The notes: generated by a model not told the origin, from the letters alone. A stretch of DNA of 64,000 bases from Cognaticolwellia mytili (GCF_002104475.1 NZ_NBOF01000002.1:496001-560000), one strand, 5' to 3'; shown: positions 8,329 through 18,484, counted from the stretch's first letter. Numbers and translations are program-made.

Positions 8329-10431
8329 TTACTGGCCGATAGCGCTAACAATCTTAATCTGCTTATCATCAGGAATTTCTTGATAGGAAATTACTCGTAA
8401 TCCTGGGATAGTGTATTTAACAAACTTAGCGAGCACTGAACGTAAAATACCTGACGTTAATAATATCGGGCTATCACCAGCCATTTCTTGCTGTTGCGCC
8501 CCGTCTGACAGTGATTTTTGTAACCTTTCTGCTAAGCCTGGTTCGATACCTGCGCCATCGTCTCCAGCCATTTGCATAGACTGATGCAACATTTGTTCCA
8601 ATTCAGGTGACAAAGTTATGACGGGTACTTCAGCCACGGGGCCAACCAATTCTTGGACAATAAATTTACGCAACGTAATGCGTACAGCTGCCGTTAATAC
8701 TTCCGGGTCTTGGCTCTTAGGTCCGTACTCAACTAGAGTCTGAATAATGCTGCGCATATCACGTACCGGAACACTTTCATTCATTAAGTTTTGTAGCACT
8801 TTAACAATACTGCCAAGAGGCAGCACATCGGGAATCAAGCCTTCGATAAGTTTCGGATAGCTATTCGCCAGCATATCCAACAAGTTTTGTACTTCTTCAT
8901 GACCAAGTAATTGTGATGCGTTGTTGGTCAATATTTGACTTAAATGCGTCGCTAATACGGTTGCAGAATCAACAACCGTATAGCCTAAAGACTGTGCATG
9001 CTCTCGCTGTTCGCTTTTTATCCATACGGCATCTAAGCCAAATGCGGGATCTTTAGTTGTTATACCGTCGAGCTTGCCAAACACTTGACCAGGATTTATC
9101 GCTAATTCATGGTCATGCCTGATCTCTGCTTCCCCAACAGTCACACCCATTAATGAGATTTGATAAGTATTGGGGTCTAAATCTAAATTATCTCGAATAT
9201 GTACAGCAGGTACTAAGAAACCAAACTCTTGTGATAACTTTTTCCGCACACCTTTAATACGGTTTAATAGTTCACCACCCTGAGCCTTGTCAACAAGTGG
9301 AATAAGGCGATATCCAATTTCAAGGCCGATAATATCAACATGGTTAACATCATCCCACCCCAAGTCTTTTACTTCAGCTTCCTGTTGTTGAGTTTCCACT
9401 TCTTCTGCTTGAGATTTCTCTGCCATTTCAGCTGCTTTTGCAATCTTATATTTACCACTAAAAAATGCGATACCACCAATCAAGGCTGCAAAAATCAAAA
9501 AGGCTAGATGTGGCATGCCAGGCACAATACCCATGACAAACATCACACCTGCAGCAATATAGAGTGATTTTTCTTGGCCAAGTTGGCTGCTGACCTGTTC
9601 ACCCATATCTTGTGCAGTGTTTTGACGTGTTACCACAATCGCCGTACCGATGGACAATAACAACCCAGGGATTTGCGCAACTAAACCATCACCTATGGTT
9701 AACAAAGTATAGATTTCTACCGCACTGTCAAAAGATAGATCATGCTGCACCATGCCAATAATTAGGCCACCAATAATATTAATAAATAAAATTAATATAC
9801 CGGCAATGGCATCACCTTTAACAAACTTACTGGCACCATCCATTGAACCATAAAAATCAGCTTCACTGGTTACTTCTACACGTCGCTCTCGTGCCTGATC
9901 CGCAGTAATAAAACCAGCATTTAAGTCAGCATCAATTGCCATTTGTTTACCAGGCATTGCATCTAAGGTAAATCGTGCTGTTACTTCAGCAATACGCCCT
10001 GCACCTTTGGTAACAACAACAAAGTTTATAATAATAAGAATCGCAAAAACTACTAAACCAACCGCGTAGTTACCACCAATAACAACCGAGCCAAAAGCTT
10101 CAATAACTTTACCTGCGGCTTCTGGCCCTTCATGCCCTTCGAGCAATACCACTCGGGTACTGGCAACATTAAGTGCTAAACGCAATATGGTGGCAATCAG
10201 TAATACCGCAGGAAAAGAACCAAACTCTAATGGCTTAAGGGTGTAGACAGTGATGAGTAGTACGACTAGCGATAAAGCGATATTGAATGAGAAGAGAATA
10301 TCAAGTAAAAATGCCGGCATCGGCAAAATAACCATACCGAGAGCTGCCATCACTAAAAATGGCGTTCCCAAGCCTGAAAAGACATTGAGTTTTTGTTGCT
10401 TTATTTTATTAAAAGTTGCGGCTAACTGCAT
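8329..10431 (-). CDS. flhA: Flagellar type III export gate protein FlhA
   Basis: FlhA forms the inner-membrane export gate whose cytoplasmic ring docks chaperone-substrate complexes. The N-terminal half has about eight membrane segments and the FHIPEP-type loop (TKGAGRIAEVTARFTLDAMPGKQMAIDAD is seen in part). The C-terminal half is the soluble ring domain. The open frame extends upstream to 10509, but the extra 26 residues (MNSDFILKWSNYCFF...) are not family-like. I therefore start at the ATG at 10429-10431, giving 700 residues with the N-terminus MQLAATFNKIKQQ, the usual FlhA length. A gap of over 400 bp separates it from flhB, so it probably heads its own operon flhA-flhF-flhG-fliA-che. Confidence 0.97.
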   Translation of the reverse strand: MQLAATFNKIKQQKLNVFSGLGTPFLVMAALGMVILPMPAFLLDILFSFNIALSLVVLLITVYTLKPLEFGSFPAVLLIATILRLALNVASTRVVLLEGHEGPEAAGKVIEAFGSVVIGGNYAVGLVVFAILIIINFVVVTKGAGRIAEVTARFTLDAMPGKQMAIDADLNAGFITADQARERRVEVTSEADFYGSMDGASKFVKGDAIAGILILFINIIGGLIIGMVQHDLSFDSAVEIYTLLTIGDGLVAQIPGLLLSIGTAIVVTRQNTAQDMGEQVSSQLGQEKSLYIAAGVMFVMGIVPGMPHLAFLIFAALIGGIAFFSGKYKIAKAAEMAEKSQAEEVETQQQEAEVKDLGWDDVNHVDIIGLEIGYRLIPLVDKAQGGELLNRIKGVRKKLSQEFGFLVPAVHIRDNLDLDPNTYQISLMGVTVGEAEIRHDHELAINPGQVFGKLDGITTKDPAFGLDAVWIKSEQREHAQSLGYTVVDSATVLATHLSQILTNNASQLLGHEEVQNLLDMLANSYPKLIEGLIPDVLPLGSIVKVLQNLMNESVPVRDMRSIIQTLVEYGPKSQDPEVLTAAVRITLRKFIVQELVGPVAEVPVITLSPELEQMLHQSMQMAGDDGAGIEPGLAERLQKSLSDGAQQQEMAGDSPILLTSGILRSVLAKFVKYTIPGLRVISYQEIPDDKQIKIVSAIGQ

Positions 10432-10864
10432 GAGCTCTAATGATAGTATTTTGACATATAGTACGAAAAAGCAATAATTAGACCATTTTAGAATGAAATC
10501 TGAATTCAAAGGCTTGTTTGGTTTTTATTTATACAAAACATGAGAGAAGTTAATCGTTTAAGATTGCTTTTACAGCAACTTGTTAGATATTTATACGAGG
10601 AAGAGTATCTATCATGTGGTTGTTCCACTTAAAAAGGTGATAACGCAGTAAAATGTCCAACAAGTATTATCCAAAGGGTTCTGCTAAAAGCATTTTACTC
10701 TCTATTACCTGCATAGAGGTAGATGCTTAGCGTAAGCCGGATACAGAGCCGTGATACGTATTTATATAGAATAACTAGGCTACGCACCACCCACCTTAAT
10801 TAAACGCTTTTACCTCGAACAAAGTTCAACTGAGCCTAGTTTATCCTATTTACCATTGCGTTAT
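10432..10864. other. Intergenic region between flhA and flhB
   Basis: No gene is supported here. The stretch should contain the end of the flhB transcript and the promoter of flhA. I see an inverted repeat AACTAGGCT (10773-10781) / AGCCTAGTT (10833-10841) with about 50 bp between the arms. A smaller TACCT...AGGTA repeat lies near 10705-10722. A candidate sigma-54 promoter lies at 10643-10660. The paired arms could be a hairpin at the 3' end of the flhB transcript, but neither arm is followed by a convincing T tract. Confidence 0.5.
10643..10660 (-). promoter_or_regulatory. Candidate sigma-54 promoter for flhA
   Basis: On the minus strand TTGGACATTTTACTGC has the essential GG-N10-GC spacing and the TTGG and TGC cores. 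The CAC of the -24 element is missing. It would give a leader of about 200 nt before the flhA ATG. flhA is sigma-54 dependent in Vibrio cholerae. This is a weak match resting on spacing and position. Confidence 0.4.
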
Positions 10865-11995
10865 TTAGTAGCGAAAATCATCAGGAATAGGCAAATTTTT
10901 AGCAATCGCCTTAGGTTTTTTCGCTTTACCCTTTTTATGGGCACTCAGCTGGAAAATAAAGGCAAGTATTTGTGCTACAGCAGCAAATAGCTGCTCAGGA
11001 ATTTCTTCATTTGGCTCTGTAGTGTAATACAGTGAACGAGCAAGCGCCGGTGAGCTAATGATTTCAACACCATGTTCTTTGGCAATAGTGCGAATATGAA
11101 GTGCCATTTCATCTATGCCCTTCGCTACTAGCATTGGCGCACCACCCGCTTCAGTATCATACTTAAGTGCCACAGAATAGTGTGTAGGATTGGTAATAAC
11201 CACATCAGAATTCGGTACTTCCTCCATCATTCTCCGTTGCGACGCTTCGTATTGCGCACGTCTTATACGCCCCTTGGTTTCAGGACTACCTTCTGAGCTT
11301 TTCATCTCGTCTTTAATTTCTTGCTGAGACATTTTTAATTGTCGATTATGATTCCAAACCTGATATGGCGCGTCGATTATAACAATAATGCCAATAGATA
11401 ATGCCAGCGCTAAAAACATCCATAGCAATAATGAAACGGAGTGAGCAATATTATGCGGAATATTTTCCGTACTTAAATTGATAATTTGATCAAATAAGCT
11501 ACTTAATAAGAGGAAGGCTGAAATAAATACCACAAAAAACTTTAAAATAGATTTAATCAATTCAACGTAAGACTGGACGCCAAACATACGTTTAAAGCCT
11601 GCCATCGGCGAAAGTTTACTGGCTTTCGGGGCCATGGCTTGCCAAGAGAAGCTCATACCTCCTAGTAAGGTATTACCAATAAAAGCAGCAAAAACAATAA
11701 TGAGATGAATCCAAATAAAAGGTATTAATATCGAGCCAACACTATCATTGGCGATCTGATATAAGGCATGGACATCCATCACTTCTTTGCGACTTAAACT
11801 AAACAACCGTTTCATCATTAGTGATAGTGCGTCAACCAAGGAGCTCCCCATTAAAAATAACGCAGCTGCACTACCAACAAGAACAAACATAGTCCCTAAG
11901 TCTTTCGAGCGTGCTATTTGACCCTTTTTTCTGGCATCGGAGAGTTTTTTTGCCGTGGGTTCTTCGGTTTTTTCACCACTATCTGACTCAGCCAT
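10865..11995 (-). CDS. flhB: Flagellar export apparatus protein and specificity switch FlhB
   Basis: FlhB belongs to the export gate and switches export from rod/hook to filament substrates after self-cleavage. The N-terminal basic segment (GEKTEEPTAKKLSDARKKGQ) and four membrane helices precede the cytoplasmic domain. The autocleavage motif NPTH is at residues 269-272 (VVITNPTHYSVALKY). The C-terminal tail is Lys-rich. At 376 residues it is standard. Its ATG overlaps the stop of fliR by 1 bp, so it is the last gene of the fliK-to-flhB block. Confidence 0.97.
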   Translation of the reverse strand: MAESDSGEKTEEPTAKKLSDARKKGQIARSKDLGTMFVLVGSAAALFLMGSSLVDALSLMMKRLFSLSRKEVMDVHALYQIANDSVGSILIPFIWIHLIIVFAAFIGNTLLGGMSFSWQAMAPKASKLSPMAGFKRMFGVQSYVELIKSILKFFVVFISAFLLLSSLFDQIINLSTENIPHNIAHSVSLLLWMFLALALSIGIIVIIDAPYQVWNHNRQLKMSQQEIKDEMKSSEGSPETKGRIRRAQYEASQRRMMEEVPNSDVVITNPTHYSVALKYDTEAGGAPMLVAKGIDEMALHIRTIAKEHGVEIISSPALARSLYYTTEPNEEIPEQLFAAVAQILAFIFQLSAHKKGKAKKPKAIAKNLPIPDDFRY

Positions 11996-12780
11996 TAAGG
12001 CGCTGCCCCACAGTCAATTAAGTAACAACTAAAATCTAAAGCCCGTTGCCACTGCAAAACAAAATGGTTATAGAAATTCCCCATGGTTAGCCACATAATG
12101 AGTAGACCTGCACACATGGTGACAGGAAAGCCAATAGCGAAAATATTCAACTGCGGCGCTGCTCGGGTCATAATACCAAACGAGAAGTTAATCAGTAACA
12201 TTGCTGTTAACGGTGCGATAGCCAATGAGAGTGCAGTCGCAAACATCCAACTGCCCCACTCGGCAATTTCTTTAAACTTTATACTGGAAAAGTCAGTTGC
12301 AGGAATAGGAATAGTATCAAAACTAGCAACAACAAATTGCAAATAAGCAAGATGCCCATCCATCGCCCAAAACAATAAAGAAGATAATATTAAAAAGAAT
12401 TGCCCAACCGCAGGAACACTAGTGCCACTTGTGGGGTCAACCAAAGAGGCGAAACCTAAACCTGTTTGCATTGCTATAACTTGTCCGGCAAGGGTAAATG
12501 TATTCACCACCATGATAGTGACAAAACCTAACATGATACCAATGAGTGTTTGCTCGGCAAGCAGTAATGTTGTCGCAAAAGAGAATAGATCGCCTACATT
12601 AGTTGGTGGTAATGCAGGCATTACCGCAGCCGTAACGGCAAGACAGAAAAATAATTTAACACGACCCGGAATCGATTTAGCGCCTAGGCCTATCATCGAC
12701 ATCACCATGGCCGAAATTCGTGTCAGTGGCAGTAAAAAGTCAGCCATACTTTGGTTGATAACTGACTCAGTAAACTCCAT
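11995..12780 (-). CDS. fliR: Flagellar export apparatus protein FliR
   Basis: FliR joins FliP and FliQ in the conical export-gate core. The 261-residue protein is almost wholly hydrophobic, with about six membrane segments. The signature FTLAGQVIAMQTGLGFASLVDP is conserved in FliR/SpaR proteins. It lies 1 bp from fliQ and touches flhB, so translation of the three is probably coupled. Confidence 0.96.
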   Translation of the reverse strand: MEFTESVINQSMADFLLPLTRISAMVMSMIGLGAKSIPGRVKLFFCLAVTAAVMPALPPTNVGDLFSFATTLLLAEQTLIGIMLGFVTIMVVNTFTLAGQVIAMQTGLGFASLVDPTSGTSVPAVGQFFLILSSLLFWAMDGHLAYLQFVVASFDTIPIPATDFSSIKFKEIAEWGSWMFATALSLAIAPLTAMLLINFSFGIMTRAAPQLNIFAIGFPVTMCAGLLIMWLTMGNFYNHFVLQWQRALDFSCYLIDCGAAP

Positions 12781-12781
12781 G

Positions 12782-13051
12782 CTAACTCACCACACTTGGA
12801 ATGCTACCAATTAAGCGAATAGCGTAATCCATCAATTTTTGTACTAACCAATGGCCACCAAAAATCAAAGAGAGTAAGGTAACAATCAAGCGCGGTAAAA
12901 AGCTTAACGTCTGTTCATTGATAGAAGTTGCTGCTTGAAATACCGCAACAATTAAACCGACAATAAGACTCGGGACAATAACTGCACTGACCAATACAAT
13001 AACTAAAAATAAAGCATCTCTTAATATATCAACAAATACCTCAGGACCCAT
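12782..13051 (-). CDS. fliQ: Flagellar export apparatus protein FliQ
   Basis: This 89-residue protein with two membrane hairpin helices is a component of the FliP-FliQ-FliR export gate. [20 protein letters not shown] and the segment VGLIVAVFQAATSINEQTLSFLPR are characteristic of FliQ. It is full length. Its start overlaps the stop of fliP by 1 bp. Confidence 0.96.
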   Translation of the reverse strand: MGPEVFVDILRDALFLVIVLVSAVIVPSLIVGLIVAVFQAATSINEQTLSFLPRLIVTLLSLIFGGHWLVQKLMDYAIRLIGSIPSVVS

Positions 13052-13848
13052 TACACGGCTCCCATACCATAGCTTGTTGCAAGCGTACCTATCACTAAGT
13101 TCCAGCCATCAATCAAGACAAAAAGCATCAATTTGAACGGCAGTGACACGATCATCGGCGAGAGCATCATCATCCCCATCGCCATCAAAATACTCGCTAC
13201 CACCAAGTCAATAATCAAAAAAGGAATAAATAGCATAAAACCAATTTGAAAGGCGGTTTTTAATTCACTGATAATAAAAGCCGGAATAATCACCGTCATG
13301 GGCAAATCGGTTGGTTGGTCAACATTCTCTATACCCGCCATATCAGCTAAAGTCCCCAAATCTTTCAGTCGAGTTTGCTCGAGCATGAAAGCACGTAACG
13401 GCACTTTCGCTTTACTAATGGCTTCAACAGAGGTCAATTGATCTTGCAAATATGGCTGAATGGCACGGTCATTAATTTCGTTATACACAGGCGTCATAAT
13501 AAATAACGTCATAAATAAAGTAATACCAATAATCACCTGATTTGACGGTGTTTGTTGCAGACCGAATGCTTGTCGTAAAATTGCCATCACCACGACAATG
13601 CGCGTAAACGAAGTCATCATAATCACCGCAGCTGGAATAAAACTCAGTGCGGTCATAAAGATTAATATTTGCAAGGTGACCGAGTATTCTTGTGAGCCAT
13701 CAGGATTGGTGGTTAATTTCAAAGCTGATAACGATAAATCATCAGCTGCAAAACTATAATTACTGAGCAATAAAAACGACAAAATCGTCACTAGTATTGT
13801 GACGATTTTTTTCGGCGATAAGAATGACTTTTTATTAAGGTTTATCAT
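13051..13848 (-). CDS. fliP: Flagellar export apparatus protein FliP
   Basis: FliP forms the pentameric core of the export gate. A cleavable signal peptide ([24 protein letters not shown]) precedes four membrane helices, and the segment [29 protein letters not shown], seen in part, is the family signature. The open frame runs up to 13947 inside fliO, but those residues are unlike FliP. I chose the ATG at 13848 (MINLNKKSF), which has GAG about 8 nt upstream and gives 265 residues. The ATG at 13860 (MRKKMINL) is the alternative. Either start overlaps the end of fliO by a few codons. Confidence 0.95.
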   Translation of the reverse strand: MINLNKKSFLSPKKIVTILVTILSFLLLSNYSFAADDLSLSALKLTTNPDGSQEYSVTLQILIFMTALSFIPAAVIMMTSFTRIVVVMAILRQAFGLQQTPSNQVIIGITLFMTLFIMTPVYNEINDRAIQPYLQDQLTSVEAISKAKVPLRAFMLEQTRLKDLGTLADMAGIENVDQPTDLPMTVIIPAFIISELKTAFQIGFMLFIPFLIIDLVVASILMAMGMMMLSPMIVSLPFKLMLFVLIDGWNLVIGTLATSYGMGAV

Positions 13849-14287
13849 TTTTTTTCTCATAGCTTTTTGGCATTTTTTGTTTGAGGAGTTTTGCGATAGA
13901 TTCGACAAAATCAACCGACTTTTCTTGGCCTGCCACAATGGGCTCATCGAGTGTTTCTAATAAGGTGATCTGCTGCGTTGTCACACCAAGCAATAATTGC
14001 TTATCACCACTTTGTACTACAACTAATTTTTCTTTTGTGCCGAGGTGCAAACTCGTCACTATTTTAAGACCGTTATGGTTATGTTGAACACCTTGAAAGC
14101 GTTTTAATATTATCGCACTAACGACAATAACCACTAATACCATCAATAGTGATAATATCATGCTCATAGCATCCATATTAGCACCAACATATTTGCCAAC
14201 TTCAACAGGTTCAACACTGTCAGCCGCATCTACCGCATTGGCTAAACAACTGAACAATAACGAGCTTAAAAGTAGTAACTTTTTCAT
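13835..14287 (-). CDS. fliO: Flagellar biosynthesis protein FliO
   Basis: FliO assists assembly of the FliP ring. The 150-residue protein has an N-terminal signal-like segment ([23 protein letters not shown]), a membrane helix near residues 40-62 ([21 protein letters not shown]) and a small cytoplasmic domain with the typical [23 protein letters not shown]. It lies between fliN (8 bp) and fliP (overlapping). FliO is poorly conserved, so the position supports the name as much as the sequence. Confidence 0.93.
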   Translation of the reverse strand: MKKLLLLSSLLFSCLANAVDAADSVEPVEVGKYVGANMDAMSMILSLLMVLVVIVVSAIILKRFQGVQHNHNGLKIVTSLHLGTKEKLVVVQSGDKQLLLGVTTQQITLLETLDEPIVAGQEKSVDFVESIAKLLKQKMPKSYEKKNDKP

Positions 14288-14294
14288 TTTTATA

Positions 14295-14687
14295 CTATTT
14301 TAACTTTTTAATCCGTTCAACCTGACTAATAACATCAGTTAAACGAATACCAAATTTGTCATTAACCACTACCACTTCACCATGAGCAATTAGGGTACCA
14401 TTAACAAGTACATCTAGCGCTTCACCGGCAACTCGATCAAGCTCAACAACAGAGCCTTGGTTAAGCTGTAATAAATTGCGAATACTAATATGGCTGCGAC
14501 CTACTTCCATTGATATGGTGACAGGTATATCTAATATTGCGTCTAATTTACGTTTTTCTTCACCGGTGATCGGCTCATTATCTTCTTGTAAATCTTCTAG
14601 TTCAACAGTTTCTGCAGCTTCGGCGGCGGCTTGTTCATCCATCGCTTCGTCCCACATGCCTAAATCGCCTTCATTTTCTGTACTCAT
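14295..14687 (-). CDS. fliN: Flagellar C-ring switch protein FliN
   Basis: FliN forms the base of the C-ring and binds CheY-P and FliH. The C-terminal SpoA domain is intact (IPVTISMEVGRSHISIRNLLQL, then VNGTLIAHGEVVVVNDKFGIRLTDV). The N-terminal 50 residues are acidic. I start at the ATG at 14685-14687 (MSTENEGDLG), which has GAGG 9 nt upstream, rather than at 14702. Length is 130 residues. Confidence 0.96.
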   Translation of the reverse strand: MSTENEGDLGMWDEAMDEQAAAEAAETVELEDLQEDNEPITGEEKRKLDAILDIPVTISMEVGRSHISIRNLLQLNQGSVVELDRVAGEALDVLVNGTLIAHGEVVVVNDKFGIRLTDVISQVERIKKLK

Positions 14688-14808
14688 GTTTTTCAACCTC
14701 AATTTTCAAACTAGTTAGCACCAAATTAATCACGCTACTTAGTATTTGTTCCGTCTAATAAGCAATTAAGCTAGTTCTACACCACATTGATTAACATTAT
14801 CAACTGGC

Positions 14809-15870
14809 TTATAAATCGTCTTCTAATAGGTGAAGTTCTGCATCGCTATCCAAACGTTTACCGCCTTTGGTCAATATGGTCAATTCTGATTTCACTGACT
14901 CAGGACGCTTAATTTTAGACTCTATTTTCAAGGCTAAATTGTCACGACTACGACCAAGTTTAGCTCTAAATGACGGTAAATTTTCAACTAACACTGTTAT
15001 GTGATCTGGCATTTCAATAGGTATAATGTCACCGGCTTTAAAATCCATTATTTTTTGCAACGATAGCTCTACTTCTAAAAATTTAGTCGACAGTTCTACC
15101 GGCACATCCATAATTTCATCGCGCAGTGCCTTCGACCAACGCATATCAGTATCTTCTTTATCACTTTGTACACCGGCATCAAGTAATTCACGAATGGGCT
15201 CTAACATTGAATATGGTAAGGCAACGTGAAAATCTCCACCACCGCCATCGAGTTCAATATGAAAAGAACTGATCACCACCACTTCTGTGGGGCTAACAAT
15301 ATTTGCCATTGATGGGTTAACTTCAGAGTCAAGATATTCAAACGAAACATCCATCACTGGTGACCATGCTTCCTTATAATCTTCAAAGATTATTTTTAGC
15401 AACATTTGAACAATACGACGTTCTGTAGGGGTAAATTCACGCCCCTCTATTTTTGCATGATAACGCCCATCACCACCAAAAAAGTTATCAACTAAAATGA
15501 AAACAAGTCGTGCTTCCATGGTTATTAGCGCGGTACCTTTAAGTGGACGAAAACGAACCATATTCAAACTAGTTGGAACAAATAATGTATGTACATACTC
15601 GCCAAATTTAATCATTTGAATACCGTTAATCGATACTTCTGCGGTTCGACGCATCATATTAAATAGGCTAATCCGCATATGACGCGCAAAACGCTCATTG
15701 ACCATTTCCAGCGTCGGCATTCGGCCACGAACAATACGATCCTGCGAAGAAAAATCATAATCAGAAGTGCCTTCGGCCTGGGCATGGCTTTCCTCAACCT
15801 CCTCTTCTTCAACATCATCGACCCCATGTAGTAGCGCGTCAATTTCGTCTTGGGATAATAAGTCACTCAC
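14809..15870 (-). CDS. fliM: Flagellar motor switch protein FliM
   Basis: FliM links the C-ring to CheY-P. The N-terminus MSDLLSQDEIDALLHGVDD is the CheY-binding helix with the family LSQxEIDALL motif. A CheC-like middle domain (residues 50-230) and a C-terminal SpoA domain (PVELSTKFLEVELSLQKIMDFKAGDIIP) follow. The middle motif MRISLFNMMRR also fits. At 353 residues it is full length. It lies about 50 bp downstream of fliL. Confidence 0.97.
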   Translation of the reverse strand: MSDLLSQDEIDALLHGVDDVEEEEVEESHAQAEGTSDYDFSSQDRIVRGRMPTLEMVNERFARHMRISLFNMMRRTAEVSINGIQMIKFGEYVHTLFVPTSLNMVRFRPLKGTALITMEARLVFILVDNFFGGDGRYHAKIEGREFTPTERRIVQMLLKIIFEDYKEAWSPVMDVSFEYLDSEVNPSMANIVSPTEVVVISSFHIELDGGGGDFHVALPYSMLEPIRELLDAGVQSDKEDTDMRWSKALRDEIMDVPVELSTKFLEVELSLQKIMDFKAGDIIPIEMPDHITVLVENLPSFRAKLGRSRDNLALKIESKIKRPESVKSELTILTKGGKRLDSDAELHLLEDDL

Positions 15871-15919
15871 TCAATAATCTCTTTATCTAATATTAATATT
15901 CAGGTCCGCAGTAGGATAT

Positions 15920-16462
15920 TTATTGCATCACAAAGCCGGTAAATAACACTTTTTCAACCACCTTACTGCCTTCAACATCCTTCATCATTTTGTGTACTTC
16001 TGTTAGAGACTTCTGCTTTAATGCCGTTTTCCCTGCACTAGTTGCTAAATCATCAGCATTTGACTGTGAAAACACCGCCAATAGCGTACTTTCAATTAAC
16101 GGCAAATGCTTTTTCGCTACTTCTTCATTATCGGCACCACGTACGAGTAGCTGTACACGAATTTCAACAAATCGATCACGTGCTGCACCGGGTACATTAA
16201 AACGAAAAGGCCTTGGCATTGGTACATATAGCGCAGTGCCAAGTTCAGCGTTCCCATCTGCCGATTCATCACCAGCCATTTCAGCATCAGAACCAGAATC
16301 AAGCGTGGCATCAAGCTCTGCTTGGGTCATTTCATCTCCTGAGCCCATCATAAAAAATGCTGCAGCCCCCCCACCAATAAGCAAAATCGCAACAATAGCG
16401 ATAATAATTAGCTTCTTTTTCTTACCTGAATTATCCAATTCAAGCTCTTTTTCATCTGCCAT
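15920..16462 (-). CDS. fliL: Flagellar basal-body associated protein FliL
   Basis: FliL surrounds the stator and supports torque at high load. A cytoplasmic basic N-terminus, a single membrane helix (residues 18-38, LIIIAIVAILLIGGGAAAFF), an acidic linker and a periplasmic SPFH-like domain are visible. The C-terminus KVVEKVLFTGFVMQ fits the family. It is 180 residues long, slightly above the enteric protein. It lies between fliK and fliM. Confidence 0.95.
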   Translation of the reverse strand: MADEKELELDNSGKKKKLIIIAIVAILLIGGGAAAFFMMGSGDEMTQAELDATLDSGSDAEMAGDESADGNAELGTALYVPMPRPFRFNVPGAARDRFVEIRVQLLVRGADNEEVAKKHLPLIESTLLAVFSQSNADDLATSAGKTALKQKSLTEVHKMMKDVEGSKVVEKVLFTGFVMQ

Positions 16463-16540
16463 GATATTTACCTAGGAGAAGTTTATATTTATAGCTAGAC
16501 TATATCCTCGAATAGCAATGAATCCAATGAGTTTTATTCT

Positions 16541-18457
16541 TTATGCATAGTAATCAACACCAGTTGATGAAGCTTTAACCATATTGACAACTTGTTGATG
16601 GCTTTCATTAAACTCTTGTTCTGCATTATCATTGTTTTGGTCTGAAGCTCCATTTTCTCCAAACGATGTCTCTGACTGCTCACCAGGTTGACGTTGCTCA
16701 ATATTCGAGTCACCAACATCAACACCACTTTCTGCTAGCATATCACGCAACTTACCCATATTTTGCTCCAAGGCATCCTTAGCTTGTGGATTTTGTACAA
16801 TAAATTGCACTGCTGCTTGCTCATTTTGCAAATTAACACGCACATGAACATTGCCCATTTCAGGAGGATCCAACTGTATCTCTATTTGTTGAATTTTTTG
16901 ATTAATCATCACCATCACTTTGTCTTTCACTGCATTAGCAAAATCTTTACGATAAATGGCAATTGTTTCAGTATTAAGTGCGGTAATCGACTTCTGACTT
17001 TGCGCGGTGTCAGCACTAAGTCTATTCATCGTGCTTTCAAAACTTTGCTCTTGCTGTGCTACCATCTCTGCTGCACTCATGATTGGACGACCAACATCAA
17101 GCGCTTGGTTTATTATTGGTGCAACCTTATCAGGTAGCGGTGACAGCTTTTCGCTAGCCGCTTCTGCTAAGTTAATTTCTTCGTTAGCTTTAACAGTATT
17201 TTTATTCGAACTTTCATCGCTAGTACTAACATTTTTTCCATTCAACACCGCTTGTTGAACTTGCTCTTTTGTTACTGGCGTTGACGAATTTTCGCTATTT
17301 GGGTTTATCGTTTTAGCTTGTAAAGTATCATTAACACGCTCACTTTCTATTGCCGCCTGATTAGCTTGTACTTGGCTAGCACTTTGAACATTACTCTGAT
17401 TGGTTACTTGAGCTGCCGTCTTATCGATAACCTTTGCTTCATGTTCAATTAGCGGATTAACCGATATTTTCTTTTCAAGACTCGTTCTTTTATCACTTTC
17501 TGAGCTTGCACTACTAATAATTTTTTCACTTTCAAGCAAGGTATCACCACTACTATCTTCGCTAATATTTTCCGCTATTTCAGTAGACTTTGTCGCTATT
17601 TGCGCTAACGCTTTTTGTTCTGCAGTTGTCAGTGCTGACGAGGCGACTTCACTTAAATCATCAGTCAATGATGTCTTTACAATAGCTTGAACATCAGCTC
17701 CGTTATTTTTTACTATCTGGTCAAATTGCTTTGTAGTTGTTTGATTAACTTTATCATCATTAGATGCGACTTGCTTTTGTGCCAATGCATCACTACTAAT
17801 GCCTGCTGATTTGATGACTTTCTCAACATCTAGATTTTTTTCGATACCATTATTTGGTTGTTCACTGTCAGTATTATTCCCAGCATTAATGCGATGTTCA
17901 TCTGCAGTGGTTTTAGTAATTAGTTTTTCTGCAGCTCCTAGCATCTTCAGCAAATCTATCGCATCATCGCTATTGGTTTTCGTAGGTTGCATTTCAACCG
18001 TTTTGTTTTCATCGACCAATAAGCCATTGGCATCAGTGACATTGCTAACACTTGTTTTAACTTCCTTCGAGCCTGACTTGTTATTTTCTACTGACGACGC
18101 AGTCATAGATAAAACTTCAAGATTACCTTCAACATTGATTGCCTTTCCAGCATGCTCAGTTTCATAAATAATCGGCACCGGTAGCGTGTACTCTTCATCC
18201 TTAAGGGATTTATCTTCATTACCTTTAGAATCTTCAATAAGCTTTATACGGTCATCATTGACCGTTTCACCTTCATCATTGCCGCTACCATTAACTTTTG
18301 TAGTGGCCGAATCCGATTTTTGATGCTGATTGTGCTGCTCAATAATATCTGAAAATGCTGTTTCTGCACCTTTATTTTCAGCGGGTTTATTTGCATTACT
18401 GCCCTTAATATCAGTGCTTTGGCTAACTTCTACAGAGAGTAAACTTAACTTTGACAT
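16541..18457 (-). CDS. fliK: Flagellar hook-length control protein FliK
   Basis: FliK is exported as a molecular ruler and triggers the FlhB switch. The first 480 residues are low-complexity, Ser/Asn/Thr/Lys-rich and poorly conserved. The C-terminal Flg_hook domain (about residues 500-590) carries the family motif IEIQLDPPEMGNVHVRV, followed by an acidic Gln/Asn-rich tail. At 638 residues it is long; FliK length sets hook length, so a long hook is possible. A strong sigma-54 promoter lies about 60 bp upstream, so it probably heads the fliK-to-flhB operon. Confidence 0.95.
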   Translation of the reverse strand: MSKLSLLSVEVSQSTDIKGSNANKPAENKGAETAFSDIIEQHNQHQKSDSATTKVNGSGNDEGETVNDDRIKLIEDSKGNEDKSLKDEEYTLPVPIIYETEHAGKAINVEGNLEVLSMTASSVENNKSGSKEVKTSVSNVTDANGLLVDENKTVEMQPTKTNSDDAIDLLKMLGAAEKLITKTTADEHRINAGNNTDSEQPNNGIEKNLDVEKVIKSAGISSDALAQKQVASNDDKVNQTTTKQFDQIVKNNGADVQAIVKTSLTDDLSEVASSALTTAEQKALAQIATKSTEIAENISEDSSGDTLLESEKIISSASSESDKRTSLEKKISVNPLIEHEAKVIDKTAAQVTNQSNVQSASQVQANQAAIESERVNDTLQAKTINPNSENSSTPVTKEQVQQAVLNGKNVSTSDESSNKNTVKANEEINLAEAASEKLSPLPDKVAPIINQALDVGRPIMSAAEMVAQQEQSFESTMNRLSADTAQSQKSITALNTETIAIYRKDFANAVKDKVMVMINQKIQQIEIQLDPPEMGNVHVRVNLQNEQAAVQFIVQNPQAKDALEQNMGKLRDMLAESGVDVGDSNIEQRQPGEQSETSFGENGASDQNNDNAEQEFNESHQQVVNMVKASSTGVDYYA

Positions 18458-18484
18458 AATAAACCTTTCTAAAAACTGAATTTG

